Shown piece after piece: positions 27,228-35,904 of a stretch of 64,000 nt of DNA; the stretch's first letter is position 1, and every line of letters begins with the position of its first letter. The DNA comes from Spiribacter sp. 1M189 (GTDB lineage: Bacteria; Pseudomonadota; Gammaproteobacteria; Nitrococcales; Nitrococcaceae), in NCBI RefSeq assembly GCF_040838345.1, contig NZ_JBAKFF010000001.1, positions 930,001-994,000 of the forward strand, in the 5' to 3' direction. The notes beneath the pieces were generated by a model. The model worked only from the letters and a program-made list of their open reading frames with translations. It did no database searches and was not told where the DNA came from. The position numbers and the translations under genes are program-made.

Positions 27228-28655
27228 ATGCCCGAAGAACATGATCTCGTCATCATCGGCGGTGGTGTCGGCGGTCTGGTCACGGCAAGCGTTGCCGGGC
27301 AGCTCGGACTCGATGTGGTCCTGATCGAGCGCGAGCCGGCCCTCGGCGGCGATTGCCTCCACTATGGCTGCGTCCCGAGCAAGACGCTCATCCGGAGTGC
27401 GGGGGTTGCCCATACCGTCAGGCGCGCCGGTGACTTCGGGATTGATACCTCGCCCGGCGCATCCGATCTCGGCGCCGTAATGGATCGCGTAAAAGCGGTC
27501 ATTGCGCGAATCCAGCATCATGACGACCCGGACCGCTTCCGTGGCTACGGCGTCGATGTCCGGTTTGGGGAGGCGGCATTCCAGGACGCGCACACGGTGA
27601 CGATCAAGGGGGAGAGAATCCGGGGTCGCCGCTTCGTGATCGCCACCGGATCGCGGCCGGCGGTACCACCCATACCCGGCATCGAAAGCGTCCCCTACCT
27701 CACCAACGAGACCATTTTCTCGGAGCGTCAACTGCCCGCCCGACTCGCCGTGGTGGGTAGTGGCCCCATTGGTACCGAGCTTGCCCAGGCCTTCGCACGC
27801 CTCGGCAGCCGAGTCACGCTGATCGAGGCAGGCCCGCGCCTTTTGCCCAAGGATGATCCCGTCCTGACCGCGCAGCTTCAGGAACACCTCTTAGGCGAGG
27901 GTGTCGAGGTTCGGGTTAATACCCGGGTTGCCAGTGCAGAGACCGCCGGCGATGCGGCGGTGCTCGAACTCGACCACGATACGGCGTGCGAGGCGCGGAC
28001 TTTCGACCGTGTACTGATCGCGACGGGGCGCGTGGCCAACACCGAGTCCATCAACCCACAGGCCGCCGGCCTGACGCTGGATCGCGATGGTACGCTCGAA
28101 GTCGATAACCGGTTGCGGACCAGCCAGCGACATATCTACGCGGTGGGCGACTGCGCAGGCCCTTACCCGTTCACCCACATGGCGGAGTACCAGGCCGGCA
28201 TTGTCATCAGCAACGCGATATTCCGCCTGCCACGAAAGGCGAACTATGCCGTTGTGCCCTGGGTCACCTACACCGATCCGGAACTGGCCCAGGTTGGCAT
28301 GACCACCACTGCGGCGGATGCAGCGGGCCTGGATTACGAGCGCGCGACGTTTCCCCTGGCGGATGTCGATCGGGCGATCGCGGAGGGCGAAACGACCGGT
28401 GAACTGCGACTCCTCATCCACAATGGACGCATTATCGGCGCCAGTCTGCTGGCACCCCACGCTGGCGAGATCATCCACGAACTCGCGCTGGCCATCACCG
28501 AGCGTGTCCCGCTTCGACGGCTCGCCGGCATGATTCACGCCTACCCCACCCTTGCCCAGATCGGCAAACGCGCCGCCGGGGGTTACTATGCCCCAAAGCT
28601 GTTCTCGGCGCGGACACGCAGGCTGGTCAGATGGATCAATCGACTGCTGCCGTAG
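27228..28655 (+). CDS. FAD-dependent pyridine nucleotide-disulfide oxidoreductase (mercuric reductase-like)
   Basis: The 475-residue protein has the FAD-binding loop VIIGGGVGGLV, the redox disulfide GGDCLHYGCVPSK (Cys43/Cys48), an NAD-binding loop VVGSGPIGTELAQAF, the second FAD motif IYAVGDCAG, and the C-terminal dimer interface with IHAYPTLAQIGKRAAGGYY. It lacks both the N-terminal metal-binding domain and the C-terminal vicinal Cys pair of true MerA, so mercury reduction is not supported. It is probably a thiol/disulfide or dihydrolipoamide-type enzyme. It overlaps the VTT gene by 25 bases; the two are commonly adjacent. Confidence 0.85.
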   Translation: MPEEHDLVIIGGGVGGLVTASVAGQLGLDVVLIEREPALGGDCLHYGCVPSKTLIRSAGVAHTVRRAGDFGIDTSPGASDLGAVMDRVKAVIARIQHHDDPDRFRGYGVDVRFGEAAFQDAHTVTIKGERIRGRRFVIATGSRPAVPPIPGIESVPYLTNETIFSERQLPARLAVVGSGPIGTELAQAFARLGSRVTLIEAGPRLLPKDDPVLTAQLQEHLLGEGVEVRVNTRVASAETAGDAAVLELDHDTACEARTFDRVLIATGRVANTESINPQAAGLTLDRDGTLEVDNRLRTSQRHIYAVGDCAGPYPFTHMAEYQAGIVISNAIFRLPRKANYAVVPWVTYTDPELAQVGMTTTAADAAGLDYERATFPLADVDRAIAEGETTGELRLLIHNGRIIGASLLAPHAGEIIHELALAITERVPLRRLAGMIHAYPTLAQIGKRAAGGYYAPKLFSARTRRLVRWINRLLP

Positions 28656-29353
28656 GTCGCGGCCTGCGATGGACCATTCTCGCCGGCATGTTGATTGCGA
28701 TCGGTGTCGGCGTGCTGACCCGCGATCAAATCAACCGTGAGGCCATCATGAGCTGGCTGGCAAGCCTCGGCCCATGGGCAGGGCTCGCCTTCGTGGCCGC
28801 CTACGCCATCGGGGCGGTTGCCTTTCTGCCGGGGCTCGTCTTCACGATCGCCGGCGGCGCGCTGTTCGGCCCGGTCTGGGGTACCTTCTACAGCCTCATC
28901 GGCGCCACGCTTGGTGCGACACTTGCCTTTCTTGCTGCACGGCATGGAATGGGCGACTGGGTTGCCCGGCGGACCGGACGCCGGCTGGAGAGACTGCAGG
29001 CGGGGATTGATCGAGAGGGCTGGCGCTTCGTGGCGCTGATGCGCCTGGTGCCGCTAGTCCCTTTTAACCTGCTCAATTACGCGCTGGGACTGACGCGCAT
29101 CCGTCTGCGCACTTACGTGGGCACGACACTCCTTGCAATGACACCCGGCGCATTCGCCTATGTATGGGTGGGACATGCCGGCCGGCAGGCAATTGCTGGT
29201 GGTGGCAATGTCATTCAAAGTGGACTCATTGCGGTCGCCCTGATCGCTTCCATGGCCTTTCTGCCCCGTCTGGTGCGCGCCTTTCGCACCCCTGCACCGA
29301 CGGCTGACGCGCCCGGCCACCGACAGAGCCGACCGAGTGAAAACGATCAATGA
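28631..29353 (+). CDS. TVP38/TMEM64 (VTT-domain) membrane protein
   Basis: The 240-residue protein has about five membrane segments. The VTT/SNARE-associated core contains FLPGLVFTIAGGALFGPVWG, LGATLAFLAARHGMGDWV and RLVPLVPFNLLNYALGLT. DedA/TMEM64 relatives act as lipid scramblases or envelope-homeostasis proteins. It is co-transcribed with the disulfide oxidoreductase, and its end overlaps the upstream region of the radical SAM gene. Confidence 0.87.
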   Translation: MDQSTAAVGRGLRWTILAGMLIAIGVGVLTRDQINREAIMSWLASLGPWAGLAFVAAYAIGAVAFLPGLVFTIAGGALFGPVWGTFYSLIGATLGATLAFLAARHGMGDWVARRTGRRLERLQAGIDREGWRFVALMRLVPLVPFNLLNYALGLTRIRLRTYVGTTLLAMTPGAFAYVWVGHAGRQAIAGGGNVIQSGLIAVALIASMAFLPRLVRAFRTPAPTADAPGHRQSRPSENDQ

Positions 29354-29366
29354 GGCGACCCAACCG

Positions 29367-30329
29367 ATGAGCCAGCCCGCCGAGACCCGAAACTATTTCC
29401 TGGATCCCACCAAGTTCCGGAATCCCGAGCAAACAGCCAGTGGCGAAACCCGGGCCCATGTCACGCTGAAAAAGCTCGAGACGCTCTGGATCAACACGGG
29501 CACGCTCTGTAATCTCACCTGCCGCAATTGTTATATCGAGTCGTCACCCAGCAACGACCGCCTCGAGTACATCCGTCATGCCGAGGTCACGGCTTATCTG
29601 GATGAAATCGCGCAGGAAGGGCTCGGCACACACACCATTGCCTTCACCGGCGGCGAACCCTTTCTCAACCCCGACATGCTGGCCATTCTCGAGACTACGC
29701 TCGCCAGGGGATTTGACGTCCTCGTCCTGACCAATGCGACACGACCCATGCTGCGCCCACGGATCAAGCGGGGTCTGCTCGCCTTGAACGAGGACCACGG
29801 CGAACGTCTCACCCTGCGCGTCTCCATTGATCATTTCGACCCGGCCTGGCACGAACACGAGCGCGGTGCCGAGACCTTCGAGCCGGTCATCGAGGGCCTG
29901 CAGTGGCTGACGACCAACGGCTTCAACATCGATATTGCCGGCCGTCTGTTTGCCGGTGATGACGAGGCAACCATGCGGGCAGGCTATGCCGCGCTCTTCG
30001 CGGCGCGTGGCATCCAGCTCGATGCCCAGGCGCCGAACAAGCTTGTGCTGTTCCCGGAGATGGACGCCCGGCTCGATGTGCCGGAGATCACGACGGGCTG
30101 CTGGGACAAGCTCGGCACTCACCCGGATGCGATGATGTGCGCAAGCTCGCGGATGATCGTCAAGCGCAAGGGGGCTGAACAGCCCAGTGTCATCGCCTGC
30201 ACCCTGCTGCCCTACGACGAGCGATTCGAACTGGGCCATCGTCTGTCCGATGCGCAGCAGACCGTCGCGCTCAACCACCCACACTGCGCGCAGTTCTGCG
30301 TCCTGGGCGGCGCCAGCTGTAGCGGATGA
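29367..30329 (+). CDS. Cys-rich radical SAM protein with a C-terminal auxiliary-cluster region
   Basis: The 320-residue protein has the radical SAM motif CNLTCRNCYIE (CxxxCxxC, Cys48/52/55), the SAM-contact motif AFTGGEPFLNPDML and a TIM-barrel-like core. Beyond it lie single Cys in TGCWDK, MMCASSR and VIACTLL, then HCAQFCVLGGASCSG at the very end, consistent with SPASM/Twitch-like extra Fe-S clusters. It is not the DUF3641-containing ArsS type. Substrate unknown. The start is uncertain: ATG 29367 has GAGG upstream, while GTG 29337 in the same frame adds ten residues. It lies between the VTT and hydrolase-OsmC genes. Confidence 0.85.
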   Translation: MSQPAETRNYFLDPTKFRNPEQTASGETRAHVTLKKLETLWINTGTLCNLTCRNCYIESSPSNDRLEYIRHAEVTAYLDEIAQEGLGTHTIAFTGGEPFLNPDMLAILETTLARGFDVLVLTNATRPMLRPRIKRGLLALNEDHGERLTLRVSIDHFDPAWHEHERGAETFEPVIEGLQWLTTNGFNIDIAGRLFAGDDEATMRAGYAALFAARGIQLDAQAPNKLVLFPEMDARLDVPEITTGCWDKLGTHPDAMMCASSRMIVKRKGAEQPSVIACTLLPYDERFELGHRLSDAQQTVALNHPHCAQFCVLGGASCSG

Positions 30330-30343
30330 TGAAGGCAGAGCCA

Positions 30344-31573
30344 ATGGACACCAGAAAAATCACGTTCGAGGGACACAGCGGCCACACACTCAATGCCCGG
30401 CTCGATCTGCCGGATGGGCCGATACGAGCGGCCGCGCTGTTTGCGCACTGTTTCACCTGCTCGAAGGACATTCCGGCGGCGCGGCGTATCGCCGGACGAC
30501 TGGCCGCCCAGGGCATCGCCGTGCTGCGCTTCGATTTCACCGGACTGGGTCATTCCGAGGGCGAGTTCGAGAACACGAATTTCACCTCAAACGTCGAGGA
30601 CCTGCGGCTGGCCGCTGACTACCTGCGGGAGAACGTGGCCACACCGCAACTGCTGATCGGTCATTCGCTGGGCGGTTCAGCGGTGATCAAAGCGGCACCG
30701 CAGATCGATGGCGTGCGCGCCGTCGTCACCATCGGCGCGCCGGCCGATCCGGGCCATGTCTCGAAGAATTTCGCCGAACAGCTTGATGTGATCCGGGAAC
30801 ACGGCGAAGCCCAGGTGGATCTGGCGGGACGGCCATTCACCATTCGCCGACAGTTTCTGGATGACATCACCGAGGCCAGACTGGACGAGGCAATGAAACA
30901 GCTGCACGCGGCGCTGCTGGTGCTCCACTCGCCGCAGGATACGATCGTCGGCATCCGCAACGCCGCCGAAATCTTCCAGGGGGCCATGCACCCGAAGAGC
31001 TTCATCACGCTGGACGATGCCGATCATCTGATGACGCGGTCTGAGGATGCCGACTATGCGGCCGATGTCATCGGCGCCTGGTCGACGCGTTATATCCAGC
31101 TGGCCGATGAAGCGCCACCCGCGGGGGCACCCGAGGGCGTTACCCGGGTCTCGGAGGTCAGTCCAACGGGCTTTCGGCAGGACATCAATGTGTCGGGCAA
31201 GCACATGCTGACCGCCGATGAACCCGTCAAGCTGGGTGGCACAGACCGCGGCCCGTCACCCTACCAACTCGTGGCGGCCGGTCTGGGTGCCTGCACCAGC
31301 ATGACCATCCGTATGTTCGCCCGGCGGAAGAACATCCCGCTGGAGCATGTCTACACCGACGTGACCCACGACAAGGAACACCGCAGCGACTGCGAGCACT
31401 GTGGCGAGAAAGGCGCTCGCCTCGATGTCTTTCATCGCCGGATCCATCTCGCCGGCGAACTCAGCGCCGAGGACCGCCAGCGGCTGCTGGAAATCGCCGA
31501 CAAGTGCCCCGTGCATCGGACCCTCGAGTCCGAAATCGTGGTCGAAACCGTGCTGACGGACGGCCGGGATTGA
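30344..31573 (+). CDS. Alpha/beta hydrolase fused to an OsmC-like domain
   Basis: Residues 1-255 of 409 form an alpha/beta hydrolase: ALFAHCFTCSKD, RFDFTGLGHSEGEF, LLIGHSLGGSAV (nucleophile Ser in GHSLGG), LHSPQDTIVG and DDADHLMTR for the Asp/His. Residues 270-409 form an OsmC domain: VSGKHMLTADEPVKLGG, GLGACTSMTIRMFA and DKCPVHRTLE, the two peroxidatic Cys. This two-domain architecture is known and conserved, with an undefined substrate. ATG 30344 follows GAAGG with eight-base spacing, 14 bases after the radical SAM stop. Confidence 0.92.
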   Translation: MDTRKITFEGHSGHTLNARLDLPDGPIRAAALFAHCFTCSKDIPAARRIAGRLAAQGIAVLRFDFTGLGHSEGEFENTNFTSNVEDLRLAADYLRENVATPQLLIGHSLGGSAVIKAAPQIDGVRAVVTIGAPADPGHVSKNFAEQLDVIREHGEAQVDLAGRPFTIRRQFLDDITEARLDEAMKQLHAALLVLHSPQDTIVGIRNAAEIFQGAMHPKSFITLDDADHLMTRSEDADYAADVIGAWSTRYIQLADEAPPAGAPEGVTRVSEVSPTGFRQDINVSGKHMLTADEPVKLGGTDRGPSPYQLVAAGLGACTSMTIRMFARRKNIPLEHVYTDVTHDKEHRSDCEHCGEKGARLDVFHRRIHLAGELSAEDRQRLLEIADKCPVHRTLESEIVVETVLTDGRD

Positions 31574-31574
31574 T

Positions 31575-32048
31575 CTAGCCCGTCTGCTCCAACAGAGGCA
31601 GATGCCGCTTCTGGTCCTCCGCTAGCTCCACATCATGGACGACGAGAATCGGCTGATCGGCGTGACGGACGAGCCATTCGGTGGCCGAGCCATGCAGGAA
31701 CTGCTGCAACCCGGTGCGGCTCCTCGTGCCCATGGCGATGAGGTCCGCCTCCCACTGCTTTGCATGCTCGCTGATCGTCTCGGCGGCGCTGCCCACCGCC
31801 ACGGCCATCTCCTCGTCATCGCGCTTCCAGCGCTCGAGCCGTGCGAAGGCCTCCTGCTCCGCCTTGTTCCGCTCATCCCTTGCATGCGTTGGATTGATCG
31901 CCGGATTGGCCGTTGCCGAGGCGATATCGCTGGGATTGACGACATACAGCAGCCGCACGGTGGCTTGAGGATGATAGTCCCGGGTCACCGCAAGCGCCCG
32001 CGCCGAGGCCGTGGTGAAATTAACGGGGACAAGAATTCGCTGGAGCAT
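31575..32048 (-). CDS. Universal stress protein (UspA family)
   Basis: The 157-residue protein begins MLQRILVPVNFTTASARAL and ends with the UspA nucleotide-binding part: ADLIAMGTRSRTGLQQFLHGSATEWLVRHADQPILVV (named in part), matching G-x2-G-x9-G(S/T). It probably binds ATP and acts as a cytosolic stress protein. It converges on the hydrolase-OsmC gene with one base between stop codons and no terminator. Confidence 0.92.
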   Translation of the reverse strand: MLQRILVPVNFTTASARALAVTRDYHPQATVRLLYVVNPSDIASATANPAINPTHARDERNKAEQEAFARLERWKRDDEEMAVAVGSAAETISEHAKQWEADLIAMGTRSRTGLQQFLHGSATEWLVRHADQPILVVHDVELAEDQKRHLPLLEQTG

Positions 32049-32292
32049 CTGACCTCAGCCTGAAAGGAAATGGGGCGTCATGTTAGCCGAATTTCAGGAT
32101 GTCGGATAATGATGCCTGAGCTCGGATGACAAGACGCCCATCGACCCGCGCCAGGTTGCCGCGATGCAGCAAAGCAAGTAATTTGTGCAAGCTTCGCGTG
32201 GAGCATCAGGGATCCTGTTGCAGCACAGACGCCGAATGCAGCCTCCCGGCTTGAGCCCGACTGAATAATCCGCGCCAGCGGACAGGCAGGAA

Positions 32293-33789
32293 ATGCAACC
32301 CGATACATTGAAGCGCTACGGTGCCGCGCTACACCGTTCCTGGTTTTTCAACTGGCGCGGTGACCTGATCGCCGGCATGGTGGTCGCCTTGGCGCTCATT
32401 CCCGAGGCCATCGCATTTTCCGTGATTGCCGGTGTGGATCCCGCCCTAGGGCTCTACGCCTCATTCTGCATGGCGGTGGTCATCGCGTTCACCGGCGGCC
32501 GTCCCGGCATGATCTCCGCCGCCACGGGCGCGATGGCCCTGGTGATGATCACGCTGGTTGCGGAACACGGGGTGGAGTATCTCTTCGCCGCCACCATCCT
32601 GACCGGCGTGCTGCAGATCGTATTCGGGTGGCTCCGGCTCGCGCGCTACATGATGTTCATCCCGCGCACCGTGATGCAGGGATTCGTCAACGCCCTGGCG
32701 ATCCTCATCTTCCTCGCACAGATCCCCCACTTCGTCGGACACGGGATCCCCACCTACCTGATGGTGGCCGCCGGGCTCGCGATCCTTTATCTGTTCCCTT
32801 ACATCAATCGCTCGATCCCCCCGGCGCTCGTCGCCATTGTGGCACTGACGGCCGCGGCCTATTTCCTTGGCAACCCCTTCAACTCAGTCGGTGACATGGG
32901 TGATCTGCCATCGGGCATGCCGATGTTCGGTCTGCCGACGGTGCCGTTCACGCTGGAGACCCTCCAGATCATCCTGCCGACGGCACTGGCCCTGACCATC
33001 GTCGGCCTGCTGGAATCGCTGCTCACCGCTTCCATCGTCGATGATCTGACCGACACGCCAAGCAAGAAAAACCGCGAGTGCAATGGCCAGGGGGTCGGTA
33101 ATATCGTCTGCGGGCTGTTCGGCGGCATGGCCTCATGCGCCATGATCGGGCAGTCGATCATTAACGTGAAATCGGGTGGCCGGGGGCGGCTCTCCAGCCT
33201 CGCGGCAGGCATCTACCTGCTGTTTTTCATTCTGGTCCTCGGCGACCTGGTCTCCATGATCCCGATGCCCGCGCTGGTCTCGGTGATGATCATGGTGTCC
33301 ATCGGCACGTTCGACTGGAGCACCTTCTCAATGCTGCGGAAAATGCCGCGCAGTGATGCCTTCGTCCTGATCGTGACGGTCGTCACCGTGGTGGTCACCC
33401 ACGATCTTTCCAAGGGCGTATTCGCCGGTGTCCTGCTGAGCGCGGTCTTTTTCGTCCGCAAACTCGCCCGCCAGATCGAGGTCACCGCCCGGGACAGCGA
33501 TGACGGAGGACATCGGACATACGACGTCCGCGGTGTGCTCTTTTTCGTGGCGGTCGATAATTTCCTCGCCGGCTTTGACTATGGCGCGGGCGTTCCCCGG
33601 GTCACCATCGACCTGACCCACGCCACGCTCTGGGACAGCTCGGCCGTCGGCGCCGTCGACCGTGTCGTCGGCAAGCTGCGTCGCAACGGCGTCGAAGTCG
33701 CGGTGCGGCATCCCGAAGGACAGGGCGCCCACCTGATGGACGAGTTATCCGCCTACGATGATCCCGGCGCGAGTTCGGTGGGACACTGA
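32293..33789 (+). CDS. SulP-family anion transporter with STAS domain
   Basis: The 498-residue protein has about eleven membrane segments and SulP markers: LIAGMVVALALIPEAIAFS, GVDPALGLYASF, GGRPGMISAATGAMALV and VGLLESLLTA, with a C-terminal STAS domain (VTIDLTHATLWDSSAVGAVDR). SulP proteins carry sulfate, bicarbonate or other anions. The shortness and the segment DTPSKKNRECNGQGVGNI fit the group often annotated as bicarbonate or sulfate permeases; substrate not determined. The 244-base gap upstream (32049-32292) shows no structure I can name. Confidence 0.9.
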   Translation: MQPDTLKRYGAALHRSWFFNWRGDLIAGMVVALALIPEAIAFSVIAGVDPALGLYASFCMAVVIAFTGGRPGMISAATGAMALVMITLVAEHGVEYLFAATILTGVLQIVFGWLRLARYMMFIPRTVMQGFVNALAILIFLAQIPHFVGHGIPTYLMVAAGLAILYLFPYINRSIPPALVAIVALTAAAYFLGNPFNSVGDMGDLPSGMPMFGLPTVPFTLETLQIILPTALALTIVGLLESLLTASIVDDLTDTPSKKNRECNGQGVGNIVCGLFGGMASCAMIGQSIINVKSGGRGRLSSLAAGIYLLFFILVLGDLVSMIPMPALVSVMIMVSIGTFDWSTFSMLRKMPRSDAFVLIVTVVTVVVTHDLSKGVFAGVLLSAVFFVRKLARQIEVTARDSDDGGHRTYDVRGVLFFVAVDNFLAGFDYGAGVPRVTIDLTHATLWDSSAVGAVDRVVGKLRRNGVEVAVRHPEGQGAHLMDELSAYDDPGASSVGH

Positions 33790-33817
33790 CGCGGCCGGAT
33801 AGACCCGGGGATCACAT

Positions 33818-34564
33818 ATGGCAATCGAAGTCTCGCTGCTCACGGTTTTTATTGCGGCCCTGATCACGGCCATCACCACGGGCCTGGGGGCATTCCCGCT
33901 GATGTTCGCCGATCGCGTCAGCACGCGCTGGCTGGCGGTTGGTGCGGCAATGGCCGGCGGGCTCATGTTTGCCGCCAGTTTCAGCCTGATCACCGAGGGC
34001 AACAGCATCAATGGATGGCGTACCCTGATCGGCATCGCCAGCGGGCTTGTCCTCGTGGTGCTCTCTGACCGCCTGATGGATCATCTCGATACGCCCGACA
34101 TCGGTGAGTTGCGGGGCGCGAACGCCCGCAAGGCCATCATGATCGTCGGGGTGATGACCATCCATTCTTTCGCCGAGGGGGTCGGAGTCGGAGTCGCTTA
34201 TGGCGGCGGGGAGCAGCTCGGTGTCTTCATTACGGCAGCGATCGCGATCCACAATATCCCGGAAGGCCTCGCGATCGCCCTGGTACTCGTCCCTCGTGGC
34301 GTTCCGGTCTGGCAGGCGGCCGGATGGTCGATTTTCTCCAGTCTCCCCCAGCCCCTCATGGCCATTCCCGCCTATCTCGCCGTGTCCGCCTTCGAACCGT
34401 TCCTGCCCATTGGTCTCGGCCTGGCTGCCGGCGCCATGATCTGGATGGTATTCGCCGAGATGATGCCCGATGCGAACAGGGACCTGTCAGCCTCGGCGGT
34501 GGGTATCGTCGTTGTCCTCGCCTTCATGGGCATGTCCGCCCTACAGATCATGCTGCCGCATTGA
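33818..34564 (+). CDS. ZIP-family metal transporter
   Basis: The 248-residue protein has eight predicted membrane segments with the metal-site motifs MTIHSFAEGVGVGVAYGGG (TM4) and AIHNIPEGLAIALVL (TM5). ZIP carriers bring Zn, Fe or Mn into the cytosol. It follows the SulP gene by 28 bases on the same strand, so the two are probably co-transcribed. Confidence 0.92.
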   Translation: MAIEVSLLTVFIAALITAITTGLGAFPLMFADRVSTRWLAVGAAMAGGLMFAASFSLITEGNSINGWRTLIGIASGLVLVVLSDRLMDHLDTPDIGELRGANARKAIMIVGVMTIHSFAEGVGVGVAYGGGEQLGVFITAAIAIHNIPEGLAIALVLVPRGVPVWQAAGWSIFSSLPQPLMAIPAYLAVSAFEPFLPIGLGLAAGAMIWMVFAEMMPDANRDLSASAVGIVVVLAFMGMSALQIMLPH

Positions 34565-34605
34565 TGGCGTTGCCGCTATCCCGTTAATTGGCCGGCACGG
34601 ATGCC

Positions 34606-35799
34606 TTATAGCGCCTCGCTGCCGGCCTCCATCGCCTCGAAGGTGACGATTTGCTCGCGGCCCGATGCCTTGGCGCGGTAGACCGCCTGATCCGCATGCC
34701 GCAGGAGCTGATCACCCTGCAGCGGCATGTCGGCATCGAAGTGCGCGACGCCGATACTGCCGGACACATTGACGATGGCACCGACCCCACGCAGCGGGAT
34801 CGGTTCGCTGATCGCAGCCAGAATACGGTCGAAGATCGCGCCATCATCCGCGCTCTCACGGATGACCAGGACGAATTCGTCCCCGCCGAGGCGGGCGATC
34901 GTATCCTCGGCGCGGAGGTGATTGCTGAGCCGTCGCGCGATAACGCAGAGCACCTCGTCACCGGCCTCATGCCCGTAGCGGTCGTTCACCGGCTTGAACC
35001 AGTCCAGATCGAGCATGCCCACCGAGAAATGCTCGCCAGTGCGGGTCGCGTGGGCAATCGCCTGATGTAGACGATCGGCAAGCAGCCGGCGATTGGGCAG
35101 TCCCGTCAGCGTGTCGTAACTCGCCAGACGTCTGAGTTCATCCTCGTAGCGCAGCCGCTCGCTGATGTCGTGGACGACGGCGATATGGCGCACCGTGCCG
35201 CGTTCCTGATTACGCACGGTGGAGACGAACGCCTCAGCGGCGTCACATCCATGCACCGCGCGCAGTCGATCCGAGACGAACGGAAAAGAGAAATTGCCCT
35301 CCGCATCCGATCGGAACTGATACAGAACGCCCGGGACGCTGTTGGCATGCATCCGGAACTGGCCGTACCAGGCGCGCTCCGCTTCCGTCAGTCGATGCCT
35401 GGCGGTGTCGTCCACATGCGTGCCGCGCACCCAGTGCGGCTTGCCATCCGAGGTGCGACTGATCACGCGCCCGCGGTCGTAAACCCAGACCCAGTGGCCG
35501 TCACGGTGGCGCATCCTCACCACCGCGGCGTAGTAGTCGCTTTCGCCCCGGAAATGACGTTCCAGCCGGCGCTGCCGGGAGTAAAGGAAGCCAAGCAGCG
35601 CGAAGAGGGAAAGCCCGACGAGACCCGCTACGGCAACATTCACAATCGGCAGGCGGTAGGCCGGGACACCGAGGCTGAGCGACTGGCCCCCGGGGCCCGC
35701 CGCGGTCGCCGTAGTCGAGCCGATGGCGAACAGCGTTAACAGCGAGACGATGTAGCGGCGGAGGCGCGCCTCCATGCCGGTCGAAACCAACTGGCGCAT
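34606..35799 (-). CDS. Membrane PAS-GGDEF diguanylate cyclase with shortened PAS domains
   Basis: The 397-residue protein has a membrane segment at about 53-73 and two incomplete PAS segments. Residues 80-135 hold only the C-terminal half of a PAS domain (RMRHRDGHWVWVYDRGRV). Residues 150-213 hold the N-terminal half of another (SVPGVLYQF, FPFVSDRLR) joined directly to its final strand (IAVVHDISERL). GGDEF follows: SYDTLTGLPNRR, MLDLDWFKPVNDRYGH, GGDEF at 305-309 and I-site RAED at 296-299. It should be an active, product-inhibited cyclase. ATG 35775 is an alternative start. Confidence 0.85.
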   Translation of the reverse strand: MRQLVSTGMEARLRRYIVSLLTLFAIGSTTATAAGPGGQSLSLGVPAYRLPIVNVAVAGLVGLSLFALLGFLYSRQRRLERHFRGESDYYAAVVRMRHRDGHWVWVYDRGRVISRTSDGKPHWVRGTHVDDTARHRLTEAERAWYGQFRMHANSVPGVLYQFRSDAEGNFSFPFVSDRLRAVHGCDAAEAFVSTVRNQERGTVRHIAVVHDISERLRYEDELRRLASYDTLTGLPNRRLLADRLHQAIAHATRTGEHFSVGMLDLDWFKPVNDRYGHEAGDEVLCVIARRLSNHLRAEDTIARLGGDEFVLVIRESADDGAIFDRILAAISEPIPLRGVGAIVNVSGSIGVAHFDADMPLQGDQLLRHADQAVYRAKASGREQIVTFEAMEAGSEAL

Positions 35800-35834
35800 C
35801 AGAGTCAGAAAAACGTCATGCTTGGAAACCCGCC

Positions 35835-35876
35835 GGATAATAGCGCTTCAGCCGCCTGGCAGGGCGCGAATTATCC
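35835..35876. repeat. Inverted repeat between the GGDEF and HD-GYP genes
   Basis: GGATAAT and ATTATCC, each flanked inside by GCGC, face each other across 28 bases in the 105-base gap. On the minus strand it lies between the HD-GYP stop and the GGDEF start. There is no T-tract, so an operator or processing site is as likely as a terminator. Confidence 0.3.
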
Positions 35877-35904
35877 CCGAATCTCAGGCATTTCGAGCCA
35901 GCGG

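Noticed and set aside
27228-28655. Mercuric reductase (merA)
   Set aside because: Lacks the heavy-metal-binding N-terminal domain and the C-terminal Cys pair; no mer genes nearby.
24874-30329. Arsenosugar biosynthesis cluster
   Set aside because: The glycosyltransferase family names suggest it, but there is no ArsM methyltransferase and the radical SAM protein is not of the ArsS/DUF3641 type.
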